Source: Notamacropus eugenii (Eukaryota > Chordata > Mammalia > Diprotodontia > Macropodidae). Taken from it: a stretch of DNA of 64,000 nucleotides. The notes beneath the pieces were generated by a model. It searched no databases. It saw nothing but the letters and a program-made list of their open reading frames with translations, and was not told the origin of the DNA. The position numbers were made by a program, and so were the translations under genes. Position 1 is the first letter of the stretch. Every line of letters begins with the position of its first letter. Location: contig NC_092877.1 in the NCBI RefSeq assembly GCF_028372415.1, positions 388,231,342 through 388,295,341 of the forward strand. Reading direction: 5' to 3'. Shown piece by piece: positions 25,701-38,234 of this stretch.

Positions 25701-28700
25701 GCCTCTGGGAGCTCAGCCCACTCTGGCAGCAGCAGGGGCCCCAAAGCTGGAACCAGACCATACACTGGGAAGGCTGGCTGTTTAAGGAGTATTACCTCCA
25801 AGGCCATTTCCTGGAAGTTATTCCCAGTATAGCTGACCAGAGTGCCCAGCCGGAAGATAGGGCAGTAATGGTTCTCTGGACTAAAGCGGCAGGATTTCAG
25901 AAAGCTTCTGTCTTTGGTGTGCAGCACATTGGACCTGTAGAGACAGGGTTGTCAGATCCAGGAGAGGGCCGTGAGCTCTATTCCTGACCACAGACACTCA
26001 GCAACTACTGGCTCCAGTGAGCATGCCTTCATCAGGTTTGTGGGTGCATGAAGCCAGGAGGGATTGCTGCTGCCTGCGATGGATGATGGCGTCGGAACCC
26101 AAGTAAACCCCAGAAAGTCGGCACAAAATGAATGGGGACATAGGTACAGTCCCAGACTCCCATAAAAGATCTGAGAGAGGTCAACCCTCACCTACAGAAC
26201 TCCTCCACACATGAGGGGCCATCCAAAAGGAAAGGGAATTCCCTGGGAATGGACTGGGAGGAGGGAGACAGGGCTGAGGTCGAGGGACACATTGCGGGGG
26301 AGGGGATGGAGGACACTTTAGCAGTGTGATGGGGCAGCTCATGTAACTCTGGCCATGCACCAAACTGTCCATCTCTGCTCCAGGAATTCTTGGGCATTCT
26401 CTCGGGCCGTCCCCCCTGCCTGACTCCCCTGCTTCCCTTTTCTCCACTGACATCTCCCTCCTACCCCTCCTACTTCCCTCTGTCCATTCTCCCCTATTCA
26501 TGTCGCACACAGCTTGTCTGCAGCTGACTCCTCCAGGCCAGGGACAGTGACTGGCACATAGTAGGTGCTTACTAGATGTTGATTGATTGATTCATCCTAA
26601 ATTGCTTTAAGAAAGAAAGTGACCAGGACTAGGGGGATGAGCACCCCCTGTGCTCCCCCCAGCCCCATACAGACCTCCTCTGGCATGGCGTGCTTGATGT
26701 GGGGCGAGAGAAGAGAAGACTTTGGCAGGTAGGAAGGATGAGATGTAAGGCTGGAAGGGCTCTGGAAGCCAAGCAGTAGTTTACAGGGCGCTAGGAAGGG
26801 CGGTGGTGTGCTCAGACCCGCTGTTACAGAAGATCCCTTTGACCTCAGAGTGGAGGATAAAATGGAGGGAGGGAGAGGCGGGAGGCAAGCAACACTGCCC
26901 CCTGCTCCCAGCAGCTATTGCAACATTCCAGGCAGAAGATGAGATGACAGCTTGCCCCAGGGGTGGCAGTGTCAGAGAAAGGCAGGCATATTTGGGGGAT
27001 GTTTCAGAGGCAGAAACAAGAGGTGGCAATGGTCTGGATGTGGGGGTGAGGGTGAGGGACTGGGAGGATAGGGGCATCTTCCATGGTCACAGAGAAGGCG
27101 GGGATGGGGTGGAGAGTTTGGGGGGAAGGGAGGAGTCCAACACTGGACACGTTGTGTTAGAGATGTCTGATAGGCATGTTTGGGAGCCAGCAGAGAGGTC
27201 GAGGCAGGAAAGGGAGACAGGAGAATCGTCTGCACAGAGTAGGACAAAGAGAGCTCTGAAGACACCCAGGGTCAGCGGGCATGGCCTGGAGAAAGATCCA
27301 GTGGAGGAGACTAGGAAAGGCCAGGACAATGCAGCCTTTGAGACGCCTACTTGAAATGAGGGAAGGCTGGTCTGGGCCTGGCTTAGGATGCCCCCTCAGT
27401 AAGTCCCAGTGGCTGCACCCATTACCTCTAGGAGCAAACATAAAATCCCCTGTTTAGAGCTCATCTCAATCTGGCCTCAGTCTACCTTTCTGGTCACTCT
27501 CCTCTCCAGGTACCCTTTGAGTCAGCTCTGCCACTCACCCCCTGGAATGCCTCACTTCCCCTTGCCCTTGCACGGCTCTCCCTCTGCCCCTCCACTTGGC
27601 AGGTCCCTGCCACCTGGTCCAGGACATCTGTGGGCCTTGCCCTTCTGTTGGTCAGTCAGTCATCAGTGTGGGTCTCCTCTGTTATGTCTAACCTGGGGGT
27701 TTGCATGTGATCTTCTCTCTTGGAAGGGAAGCTAGCATGATGTGGGTCATATAGTAGGTGCTTGATAGATGTTTGACTGATTGACTCTGGACTTCAGAAC
27801 TGATGCTCTAACTCCTCTGCCCCAGGCTAGCTCCGCCCACCTACCAGAAGCCCCTCCCTCAGGGAGGTTAGAACAGGCACCCAGCAGCAAGAGGTCACCC
27901 TGTGGACATTCTCCAGTGCCAGAGCAAGGCATGGAGATCTCTGACCAAGACAGCCCGGGGAGTCCAGGGTCCCCCATGGTGCCTCATGTTCTCCAGTGCA
28001 GTCCAGATGACTCATCTCATCTGTATTTCTCATCTGAAAGGGGCATCCTGGGCTGGGGAGAGAGTAGCACTGTGCCCCCCTGCCCCAGGCAGTTCCCTCT
28101 GCCCCCCTCACCTAACTTCTGCACACAGCAGACCTGCATGGCCACAATGATGCCCTCCCCTTCTCAAACCCAGCCTTAGTTCCTCATCTGCCAAATGAAG
28201 GAAGGACACTAGCAGACCTTTGAGTCCCAACATTCCATGGCCCTGTGATCTGTGATGCCTCCAAGGTGGCAGCCAAGACACGCTACCAAGCTTGGTCATG
28301 GCAGTTATTAAGACAAAGGCACCTACACAAAGAACTGATTACCTCCACTAACACTTCAGGCATGCATGAGTGCACATAACCCTACACAGTGTACCCTGGC
28401 ACACTGTTGCCACATTCCCTGGGCACCCTGGCACACTTGCTGATGCCATACTCACTGAGAACCCCAGCACACTCGCTGATGCCATTCACACACACATGGA
28501 TGGGCATTCTTGCTTTTCTGTCTGTTTTTCATAGCACATCCCTATGAGGAGGGCAGAAGGGAGTCTCCCACCACCAGGCACACACATCCTTCATTTGTGA
28601 ACTAGCAGTCACCAGCCTCCTTACTTGGAAAAGTTGAATTTGGGGAAGCAGATGGTATTCTTTATGTAGACAGTAAAGTCTTCAGCCTTTCCCAAAAGTG

Positions 28701-31700
28701 GCTTCCTGAAAGTCCCAGCAAGTCAGGTTAGCCCAGGCAGGCTCCCCTACCCTCCATAATCCCATAATCCCCCGTCTGAGCTGAGCTCCTCAGGTGGACA
28801 GAAAGAATGACACCCCAGCCGCATATGAGCCTGGGCTTAGCCATCCTGGTCCTCTCTCCTGCCTCCTAGCCCAGGCGGAGAGAACCCTGGCTCCAGCCCA
28901 GGGGCCCCTGCCTGGATGGAGGAACAGAGTCCAGAGCTGGCATGGCTAAGACCTGCCTCGGGCATCTCTTCCCCTGGGCCAAGGCTTCCCCAGAGGGCCC
29001 CACCTCCCCCAATCCCTCTCCTCAGACCAGAGACGCCTACAACGGCTTGGACACGTTCTCCACAGGGCACCAGGCAAAGATCTCACATATGCCACTGCTG
29101 TTGTTGTTGCCCATTAGACAGGTGCCAGTCTTCACTCCTGGGCACGGAGGAATCAATGGATCACATGGGGGAGGGGCTGGTGGCCCAAGTCCCACCCCAT
29201 CCCAGTGCCCCTGGCCACAGGTCTAACCCCCATGGCTCACCATTCCCAGTAATAACAGCTTCTCCTTTGGGGCAGTCACTGTCCTGGGAGCAGAGGGCAC
29301 CAGGGACTCCGGAACTCTGCAGGGTGGAGGGAAGAGGGGTTGTGGAGACCAGACATGGCACAGCTAAGTGCTGAGCTCAGAACTAGACAGACCGCAGATG
29401 CTGTGTGACCCTGGACAGGTCCCATTTCTCAGATCCTGGCGTGTGGTAGACACTCCACAAACCTAGTACCTAGTCCGCCGTCCCAAAGTGCTTTAGAGGA
29501 GCACACATTAGCATTGGGGGCAGCTTTCTTCCCTAGGTTCCCCAGTGGTGCCCAGCCCTGTCCAGCAGGGGGCAGCCACAGTCCAGGAACCCGCTCACCT
29601 TGCCCACCAAGTTGGTCCTGGAGTCAGGAAGACCCGAATTTAAATTCAACCTCAAATGCTTATAGCTGTGTAACTTTGGGAAGGCATTTAACATCTGTAT
29701 ACCTCAGTTTCCTCAACTGTAAAATGAGCTGGAGGAGGAAATGGCAAACCCCTCCAGCATCTCTGTGCCAAGAAGACCCCAAATGGGGCCATGACTGAAA
29801 ACGACTGAATGCAACAAAAGCAGCGCCTCGCCCTGCACCTGAGTAGGCATTATAGAAATCCTTATTCCCTTCTACCTCCCACAAGGAAGGCCTGGGAGAC
29901 ATGGACCCCTTGTTGCCCATCTCCCTTCCTCCCAAACCCATCTGCTCCCCAGCACCAGGCTCAGCTTCCTATCACTTGGTCTCCATCTGTTCATCCAGCT
30001 CAGAAATCCTCAAGGGCTCTATGCTGCCCAAATATAACCTCCAAACTCCCAAGTATGGCATTCAAGGCCTTTCTCAAACTGCTCTCCCCTCCCCCTCTCT
30101 TCTGTCTAGCCACAACTGGCATCTAGGTCCAGTCCCGTGGGCACCAACCCTGTCTATTCCTTCCTTTAGGCACTGACCCTTCTGTCCTTTCTCTACCAAG
30201 GCCCACAGGACTCTCTCCAGTTCCCATTCCATCCTGGGCAACCGTGGACCTCTCCCTCCTCCCCTCATTCCCTGTTGCATAAACCTCTGAGAATTCAGTG
30301 CCCACACTAACGGCCCATACTACCAGAGCCTTGAACTCATCAGCTTTCAAGGCCTCCACCTTGGCCTGCCAGAGAAAGGCTAACAAACCAGGAGATACTA
30401 GGCCTAGAAGACATGAGAATCAGGTGGTAGAAAAGAAGCAGAAAGGGGGCTGTCTCCTGTCTTGCCTGGGGTTCTGAATAGAGTGGCTGGTCAGAACTTC
30501 AATTGAAAACAGCCCCTTTGGGGGCAGGATGGATGGGGTGTGGGTAGACACTGGAGGAATCTCCTTTATCCTGCTGGCTCCCCTGGCACGAAGAAGCAGT
30601 GTTCAGCGCAGAGCAGGTGCTCAGGAAATACGTGCTCAGTTAGTGGAACAGAATATGGACTAGTTTACAAAGAGAAATTCTGCTCCTTGTCCAGAACCTG
30701 ACTCCTAACTCTCTCCCACTACCCACACATCTCACTGTTCTCTCCACAGGAGCCCTGCTAGTTACAAAAGGGAGTAGGTGAGAGAGGATGGGCATGACCC
30801 ATGGCATAGGGAAGGTGGTTTGGCTCAGTGTTGGAGACAGCTCTGGGGCCAGATCGGGGTGATGGGGAGGGATGATGGGAAGGGATGCCCACTGGGGCTG
30901 ACAGCTGAGGAGGCTCCCCTGGAAAAGGGTGACACCATTTTTCACTGTAATCCCCTCCCTCCTCCAGTTCCCAGTCAATCCCTTCTGCGTTTCATCGCCA
31001 CTTACCTCAGCACAGTGGGACTGCCGCTGATTTGGGGTCACAATCAGGTTGGTGACAACGAAGAAAACATTTTCTCCCTGAAAAGCCAAGGTCAGGACAG
31101 CGTGATCCACCACCCCAGGCCAGGCTCACACACGCTCCTGGCCATGGAGGCTCTGTTTCCTCCCTGTCTGCCTCCAGTCTGAGCCCAGGGCTGGCCCCAG
31201 ACCTAGGCTGTGGACAAAGAGGATAAGGAAACTCCTTTCTACCCAAAGTCTCCATGCCTTTAATCTGACATTCCTCCACCTCTGAGCTTGCCCCCAATCC
31301 CAAGTCTCTTCTGTCCCCATATTCCTGGCCTAGAGTCCCCGATCTTACATGTGTAGCCTGACACCCCCCTGTCCAGCACAATTGCTGCTGTCAGAATCTA
31401 AACAGGGAAAGGGGAGAGAGGGAAGGGAAGGGGGGAGGAGGGCGTCAAGGACAGGGGAGAGAGAAGGAGAGAGGGGAGGGAAGGGGGGAGGAGGGCATCA
31501 AGGACAGGGGAGAGAGAAGGAGAGAGGGGAGGGAAGGGGGGAGGAGGGCATCAAGGACAGGGGAGAGAGAAGGAGAGAGGGGAGGGAAGGCAACCCTAAC
31601 CCTAAATCCTTCCCTCCCCAGCCCAGAGCCTTAGCACTTGCAGGCTGTCACTGCTGAGACAGACCAAGGGGTGCATTTGGCGCAGACAGCTCCATGAAGC

Positions 31701-34700
31701 CAGTCCATCACCTCTGTGGCCAAGGACAGCTGCTAAGGAAAGACTAGAATCCCTTGGGAGTCAGAATTCCAGAGTCAGCAGGGACCTGAGGGTGTGTGTG
31801 GGGGGACCAATCATCTATCCCAGACCAGAAGAAGAGCCCACTTTAAAATGTCTTGGATAATTGAGGGATGAGTGGGAGTGAAGCCATGCCCCCTCCTGGG
31901 CTGGTCACACCACCTTGGGTTAGCTCTAAATGTTAGGAAATGTTTCATTTGCCTTGTCAACTCCCGGCCCCAACTGCCCCAGCCCTGCCTTCTGGACTGG
32001 CCATTGTTCCATAGGATAGCTCCCTATGTCTCTCTGAGTCACAGGGTCCCAGCTGTAGAGATGGAGGGACCCCCTGAGGGCAGCTTCCCTGCCTGGTCCA
32101 GGGATAACCTGAAGCCAATAGAGGCTCAGTGATCTGTCCAAGGTCCCAAAGGGAACAGAGGGCAGAGCCAGCATTTGAACCCAGGGCCATTCATGCCTCT
32201 CCCTTTCCCCATTACTCCAGTTTTTTGAACTGCCTGATGCCCAGTAGCTGGACAAGAGGCTGAGGCCCCCTGGGTTCAGACCTGGGACGGGATAACGTAG
32301 TCGGCCACATCCCAGAGCCGCTCCTTCAGCTCCGAAGTGTTGGTGAAGGCCACACCTTTGACCTTGGTGATGACCGAGCTCTGGATGGCTGTGTCCACTT
32401 CCTGATAGCCTTTCTTCACCAGGAACACCCACCTGCAGCAGGCCAAGGAAAAGGGCCTGAGGGTCAGGGGTAGATCCTCTGTGGATGGTGGGGACTACAT
32501 TGTAGCCACAACCACAACAGTGAGGAACCCAGAGATACATTGTCTCATTTGAAGTTCAGAGGGTCTGCAACCACACAGGGCTGAGGACCAGGCACACCTG
32601 GGCCAAGGTGATTGAGTCAGGCAATTGATCTCAGGTCTGGAAGAGAACCTCAGCTGGAGCCAACCAGCCTGGTCCCCCGCCACCTCTGCAAGAAGGCTTA
32701 TAGGCCTCAGCTTCCTCATCTGTAAAATGGGGACATTAATAGCACCACCCTTGAGGACCAAGTGCTCTGTCAGCCAACTCTGGCACTAGCCCTCCCCCTC
32801 CCCAGATCTTTTTAGAGAAATTCCACTCTCCTTGAGCGTCATCAACCAGCGGCTCTCAGGAAGGCTGAAAAGTTGGGATGAGGTGTAACTTGCGAGCACT
32901 TTTCTGTTGGGCTCTTTATAAAGACTTGGATCTACTCAGTGAGGAAGCTGGAAGGCTCTGAAACTGACCTGGGCACAGGGGGAGGGGAGGAGGCCACAGG
33001 TTGGGTCTTCCTTCCCAATCGACCTCTTCTCTCAATGGCAACACTTCCTCCCTCCTCCTCCTCCTCCTCTCTCTTCTCCCCTTCCCCCCCTCCCCTCTCT
33101 TCTCCTCTCCTCTGCTGTCTCTTCCCTCTTCTGTCTTCCCCTCTCCTTTCCTTTCTTCCTCTCCCCTCCCCTCTTCTCTCCTCCCCTATCTTCTCTCCCA
33201 ACCTCTTTCTCCCCAGAGGCTCAGTTACAGGACTCCTTCCTCTCCTCTGCTTTCACTGCTGACTCTCCTTAGCTGATCTGACCACACGTGTCCAAGGTCA
33301 CTCCTGGTGATGAAGGACTTTTTCTGCTCTTAGCACACAGTAGGTACTTAATAAATGCTTGTTGACTAAAGCCTGATTGATTGGTACCTGTTCTAACCTG
33401 ACTGATGAATCAAAGCAGAGTATTTAATCACTTGGTTGGTTCACTCCATGCGCCCCACCCCACTCCTTTCTCCCCAAATGCTTTGCAAGGCCCCTCACCT
33501 CCACTTTTCTTCCTAGGAAAGAATTAGTACCAACTGTCTACTCCCTATTCTGCTCGGCCTCCATCCTCAGCCCTGGAGTTATATAGCCTTTCTATCCAAA
33601 TAGGTGAGTCATCACTGTTGTCTGTCTTCCTACTTCAGACAGAGTTTGGAGTTCAAGAGTGTCCTGATTCTATGATGGGCAAAAGTTTCTGATGCCCAGC
33701 ATGGAGGGGGTTCAGGAACATGCCTCAGGTGCCCCAAGGACAAATCAGAAGGAGGGGCAGTGTGATAGCCACCTTCAAGGCCCACCTGTGGGAGCAGGGG
33801 TCAGCTGTTCTGTTGTACCCCTGCTTCCAGAATCAGGAGAAGTCTGTCAGTGTTGCAGATGGACAAAAGGGGGCTGAGCATCTCCTGAGCAGTGAAGCAG
33901 CCTGTGCGGGCTGGGCCGGGAGAGGTGACACTAACAAGGGTGCATGCTTCTATAGTGCCAAGAGTACCGACTGCGTTTGATTCTCATAACAATCCTGCAA
34001 AGGGAGGGGCTGTTAATGTCTCCATTTTACAGATGAGGAAACTGAAGCAGACAGGTGAAGTGACATGTCCAGGATCTGTGTCTGAGATGGGATTTGAACT
34101 CAGGCCTTCTGTTTTTCAGATTCAGCTCTCTTCCTACTGTGCCACCAGCTACCACCTTGCGGAGGTAGGAGAGCTCCTCTGGGCTGGAACCAGTTCAGAG
34201 ATTCAATTCCGGCTCCACTAAGAGCAGGGCTACTTCCAGCTCCAGGATGGTGACTCTTCCATGGGACAGAGGCTGAGGACAACCATCAGGCCCAGGTAGA
34301 CTCAGCACCTTCCAGCGACTCTCCCCAAGAGAGGAGGGCATTGTTGCTCAGTGAGCAGTGCCTTGGATCTGGGGCCTCAAGGAGAGACTCTGCCCCCAGG
34401 AGACTGCAAGTGTGAGCCACCATCACCACCATCACCTACACGGGGTGTCTATGCCACTGCTGGCTCTAACTAGAAGGCAAATCTTGACACACCTCCTCAA
34501 GCAAGTGCCTCTGCACACACACACCCCCACCCCCCATCATCCTAGTCATCCAGCATGCTCTAAACCTGCCTCCCCAACCCTGGCTTAATTAGAGAGGTGT
34601 GTTCAGCACTTCTGACAGTCTGCCAGGAATGAGCTGGGCCCTGTAAGTAATGAGTGGATGTTAACTAAGTAGGCTCTGAATCCATGGAGAACTGAAGGAA

Positions 34701-35814
34701 TGAAGAAGGGAGGGAGAGAAAGGAGGAAAAAAGGAAGGGAGGGAGAAAAGGGGAGAGAGGAAGGAAAGGAGAGAGATGGAGAAGGGGGGAGGTAGGAAGG
34801 GAAGAAGGAAGGGAGGAAAGAAGGAAGGAAAGGAGGGAGAGAGGGAAAGAAGGAAAAAAGGAAGGGAGGCAGGAAAGAAGGGAGAGAAAGGAAGGAAAGG
34901 AGAGAAACATAAGGAGGGAGGGAGAAAAGGAGGAAGAAAGAAAGGAAGGAGGAAGAGGAAAGGAAGGAAAGGAGGGAGGAAGAGGAAAGGAAGGAAAGGG
35001 AGAGAAAAAGAAGAGAAAAGCGGGAAGGGAAGGAGAGCTTGTTGGATCCCAAGGACACCCCTGGGGCCCTCTGGCCCAGCGACCTCCCTAGGCCTGGAGG
35101 AGAGGACAGTAGGGAGCTCAAGCTGTCCCTGTCAGTCAGCCTGGCCTAGAACCTAGTTGGCCCTGGCTATAAATAGAACTGGGCTGGGGGATGACTCTTA
35201 TCTTTGGGCAGGGCACCAACGATGGAGGATGGGAGTGGGAAGGGAGGGCAGGGGAAGCTGGCAGCCAAGGGGCCACGCTGTCCCCCTCCAGCCACAGCCT
35301 TCCCCTAGGGAGGATCTGTAAGCATTGGGGAAGAGAGGGGCGGGAGCCTGCTCTGTCTCTCTGTCCCACCGCCAGACACCAGGAGCTCTGGTCCCACCAA
35401 ATCCCCAGCAACCCGTAAAGCAGAATGCAGCCTTTTGGACAGCAGATTCCCCTGAATGTCCCTGGGGCTCAGGATCCTCAGATACGCACCTTCGGGATCC
35501 TGTAGTTCAAGCCCTGTGGTTTACAGATGGGGAAACTGAGGCCCAGACAGACCTGACCACGGTTGCAGAGGGAGATAGAGCCAGACTAGGATGGAAGTCC
35601 AAGTCCTCATAATCACACACCCACATACACACACTCATACACTCACACACACACACACACACTCACACACACGGCCGCTCACTCACCCCAGCAGGTATGC
35701 CAGGATGGACAATTGCATCAGCCGGTACAGGAGCCCAACCTTCTTGTTCTTGGCAATCACAAACTTCTCTGTCTTGTAGTCAAAGAGGCTGAGGAAAAGG
35801 CCCCGGCAATCCAT
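22738..35814 (-). CDS. P2RX5: P2X purinoceptor 5, ATP-gated cation channel, complete, 12 exons
   Basis: P2RX5 is an ATP-gated trimeric cation channel of the plasma membrane. Exons are 35814-35687, 32432-32282, 31077-31006, 29316-29241, 29137-29041, 28705-28625, 25934-25796, 25259-25123, 24713-24620, 24514-24449, 24050-23968 and 22900-22738. They sum to 1287 bp (428 aa plus TGA; the full human form has 444). The N-terminal Y-x-T-x-K motif reads YKTEK. TM1 is around residues 27-48 and TM2 around 328-356. The ten ectodomain cysteines are present, plus an extra one in NTICFPKF. The ATP-site block NFR-FAKYY spans exons 8-9, and sequons include NNSS, NVSK and NFSK. The ATG at 35814 is the first in frame. 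Exon 10 ([14 protein letters not shown]...) is intact with donor GTAAGT. Exon 12 was inferred from phase, acceptor and the nearby poly(A) signal; its sequence is poorly conserved. Confidence 0.95.
25395..25620 (+). repeat. Degenerate 'cagatgtgtgtgacc' repeats
   Basis: Imperfect units around 'gatgtgtgtg', 'gatgtgagatggcc' and 'aggtgtgtgtgg' recur across P2RX5 intron 7. It is a decayed minisatellite with no fixed period that I can define by eye. Confidence 0.5.
26520..26600 (+). repeat. L2 3' end
   Basis: It reads 'ctggcacatagtaggtgctt' followed by 'actagatgttgattgattga', the typical L2 terminus, in a P2RX5 intron. Confidence 0.7.
26695..27340 (+). repeat. Unnamed dispersed repeat, copy 1
   Basis: This copy shares phrases with copies at 42.2, 43.5, 45.3 and 58.1 kb: 'agctattgcaacattccagg', a stretch like 'gatgtgggggtgagggtgag', and 'ttgtgttagagatgtctgat'. 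I recognise the pattern from mammalian genomes but cannot give a firm family name. Confidence 0.5.
27400..27790 (+). repeat. L2 LINE 3' region
   Basis: It runs from 'cccagtggctgcacccatta' through 'caaacataaaatcccctgtt' to 'catatagtaggtgcttgata', the order of the L2 3' end, and is diverged. Confidence 0.65.
28370..28500 (+). repeat. Short imperfect tandem repeat
   Basis: The phrase 'gcacacttgctgatgccat' is repeated as 'gcacactcgctgatgccat' about 37 bp later. Related 'ccctggcacac' phrases precede it. It lies in the P2RX5 intron left of exon 6 (towards exon 7). Confidence 0.6.
29595..29825 (+). repeat. Marsupial tRNA-derived SINE
   Basis: The copy has 'cctggagtcaggaagacccg', 'ctcagtttcctcaactgtaa' and the diagnostic tail 'aggaaatggcaaacccctcc', then 'aagaagaccccaaatggggc' and 'gactgaaaacgactgaatgc'. 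This head-core-tail arrangement is typical of marsupial SINEs and is a main reason for the organism call. It lies in P2RX5 intron 3. Confidence 0.85.
29850..30350 (+). repeat. Probable L2-like fragment
   Basis: A C- and T-rich stretch includes 'atataacctccaaactccca' and 'ggcattcaaggcctttctca', as in the L2 3' region. It is heavily diverged. Confidence 0.4.
31400..31592 (+). repeat. 53-bp purine-rich minisatellite, about 3.5 copies
   Basis: The marker TCAAGGACAGGGG begins at 31,445, 31,498 and 31,551, giving a period of exactly 53 bp with almost no divergence. The array ends at two telomere-like units (AACCCTAACCCTAAA, about 31,591-31,605). It lies in P2RX5 intron 2. Confidence 0.92.
32600..32770 (+). 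repeat. CORE-SINE remnant
   Basis: 'cctcagcttcctcatctgta' followed by 'aaatggggacattaatagca' marks the SINE core, just upstream of P2RX5 exon 2. Confidence 0.6.
33045..33205 (+). repeat. CT-rich low-complexity tract
   Basis: A (CTC/TCTCC)n pyrimidine tract of about 160 bp in P2RX5 intron 1. Confidence 0.85.
33325..33380 (+). repeat. L2 3' terminus
   Basis: It reads 'agcacacagtaggtacttaa' then 'taaatgcttgttgact'. Confidence 0.7.
33930..34165 (-). repeat. CORE-SINE, minus orientation
   Basis: 'ccattttacagatgaggaaa', 'gatgggatttgaactcaggc' and 'tcctactgtgccaccagcta' appear in the reverse-complement order of a SINE. It lies in P2RX5 intron 1. Confidence 0.8.
34690..35035 (+). repeat. GGAA/GA-rich microsatellite, about 340 bp
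   Basis: An almost pure purine tract of GGAAGG, GGGAGGGAG and GAAAGGA units lies in P2RX5 intron 1. It leaves stop-free but meaningless frames on both strands. Confidence 0.92.
35612..35672 (+). repeat. (CA)n microsatellite beside P2RX5 exon-1 donor
   Basis: An interrupted CA repeat lies about 14-75 nt inside P2RX5 intron 1. The pre-mRNA carries it as (UG)n. Confidence 0.85.
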
Positions 35815-38234
35815 CGACCTGGCTCGGGCTGGCCCGCGGGGCTTGGCCACAGGGCAGCTCGGCACCCACACTCTGGAAGTCCCACCAGCAGCTGCCGGGG
35901 GGCGGGGCTCATTCTCAGTCCCTCCTCCCCACCCTTGCCTGCACTGCGGCGCTGGGGCAGCCTCCGAGCCAGCCTGGGAACCCTACTCTCCTACATTGTG
36001 GCTCCCTGTGCTGGGCTGACTTCAGACAGCAGAGGGTCCTCAGGGTGCTGGGGGGGCGGGTGGGCAGGGCAGAGTCTCCCCCTACGATCTTTGTCCCCTT
36101 CTTCTGCCCATCCAGTCTTTCATTTGTTCCTCCTATGATTGGAGGCAAGTCCCTGGGAGGAGTGGGGGGGGATGGGGGGGAGAAGGGGGAAGGGAGGAGA
36201 GAGGAAATAGAGGAGGGGGAGGAGAAGGAGAAGGAAGAGGGGAGAGGCAAAGGGGGAGTGGAGAGGGGAGGGGGGGTGGCACCTGAGAGGAAGAGGGGGA
36301 GAAAGAGGGGGGAGCAGGGGCAGTGCACCTGAAGGAAGGAGGGGGAGGAGCATGGCAAGATTATTTTGATCCCAGTTCCAAGGTCTGGGACCTGTGGCTT
36401 TCCCAAACTCCCCTGGCCCAACTGTGACCAGAAAAAGCTGAGCCCAGAAAGCTGGCCAAGCTTGGCCCATCCCTGGGCAGCTGAGGTGACCACGGCAGCC
36501 CATACTGGCAGACCGTAGGCCCCAGGGTGGAGGCCCTGGCTTCTCCCTGGACTCCCCACCCCCAGAACTGGGGAGCCCTCCCTCACATCTGGCAGCTGTC
36601 CGGGTCAGGGCTGACTTCTCCAAGCCCACTCCAAACTAGTGGGATCAATTTTATGTAGAGGTGTCCTTTACAACCCTGAGCCTAGCAGTGACTGAGCTCC
36701 CATAGCAGGCAGAGCGTGTATCCCTTGGCTGGTAGGCTGGAGGGCCCATCGAAGGGAAGTAAGAGAAATCCACTGTGAGCACATACAGCCTTGGGGCCCC
36801 AAGGGACCTTGGAGGCAGGAAGAAAACCGCCCCTAGAGGTGACCTGACCTGGGCCAAACAGTATCTATCAATCAGTCAGTCAGTAAGCATGTAGCTCCCT
36901 GTTCCTTTTTGTTAGAGAGACACAGGCCTCCTGATTGTTCTACAAACAACTGGCTCTGAACCCAGCCTTCATGCCTTTGCCCTGGCTGTGCCCTATGCCT
37001 GAGATGCCTTCCTTCCTTCAAAACTCTCTCCAGGAGGCCTTTGCCACTCCCTAGGGGTGTATGGGGGTGTTCAGTATTAGTACCTCCGGTGGAAGGGCTG
37101 CTCATCCACCACTGGGGCCCACCTGTCCCCCAACTCTCACCTGTGGACCCAAGAAGTTGTAGAATGTGCTGTGGCCACACCCCAGTAAAACCCTCAGCAG
37201 CCTAGCTAAACCTGGTTGACGGTGACTGAGGGGCCTCCAACCCATCAGTGAGTGAGGGGCGTCTACCCCAAGCATGTGAAGACTTTCCCAGGAGCAATGG
37301 GAAGATGAGAACAATTTGTTTCAAGTCCCATGGAGGCAAACTGAAGCAAGTGCTGTGGAGCACTTGGAGCTCGGTCAGACAAAAGATGCCAAGGTCATTC
37401 ACTGCATCCTGGGCCATCAAAGGTCATTCTGACTCTCATCTGGTCAGTGGACATGATGACTCTGGAGGAGAGAGTGGGGCTGACCCCTTTGGGCAGCCCT
37501 GCCTTGCTTCAGGCTAATTCACGGATGAGTCAGGACATGAGCTGGGGTGGGACTGGTCCTAGTGGAAAAAGAAGGTCAAACAGCCAGCCCCTGGGCTGCT
37601 GAAGCCTTCCCGCCTGGACACCTTCCATCCATTTGGGGTGGGGCGTCTCTGCCATTAGATGATGAGCCCCCATGTTCTTGCCTTCCTGGTCTAGAGCTGG
37701 CTAGTAGGTGCTTTAGTAAAAGCTGATTGATTGTTGGATGGTTGCTTCCTTGACTCCTGAGGGTCAGGCACTGCACTGAGATACGAGGGCAAAAGTCAAA
37801 CCGTCCATGCCTTCCAAAGAGTGAGCCTAGGGGATGGCCAGCCTGAGAGAACCCAGAGCTGAGAGATGATGGGTTCCAGGAACACTGAGCCCTGTGGACC
37901 TGTTCATCTCAGGCTCACTTCTCAGGCTCAGGGGAAGAAAGAAAAAGGCCACAGGGGTCCAAGGGTAGGACTGAGACTCCCTGCTGTGGTCTGAGCAGCG
38001 GCTTCTTCTTTCACCCTAACTCTTCCCAGGAACTCCCAGAGGGGAAGAGTCCCAGGGCATCCAGTGAGGAGGAGGAAGGAGAAAATTAGAAGGGGTCTCC
38101 CCCTGGTTAAAACCATGCCCTACCGACCCTCAGCTTCCTCTCATCACTCCCCGATTCCCACAGAAGTCCTGTTTCTGTGTCTTTCATCATCCCTAACAAG
38201 AGGACGCCAAGAGGGTTCCTTGAGTCTGCTTGCC

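Noticed and set aside
34603-35156. Stop-free frames over the GGAA tract on both strands
   Set aside because: They are products of simple-sequence DNA inside P2RX5 intron 1.
35815-35871. Upstream extension of the P2RX5 frame by 19 codons
   Set aside because: The apparent start there is GTG, not ATG. The first in-frame ATG is at 35,814 and fits the family's N-terminal length.
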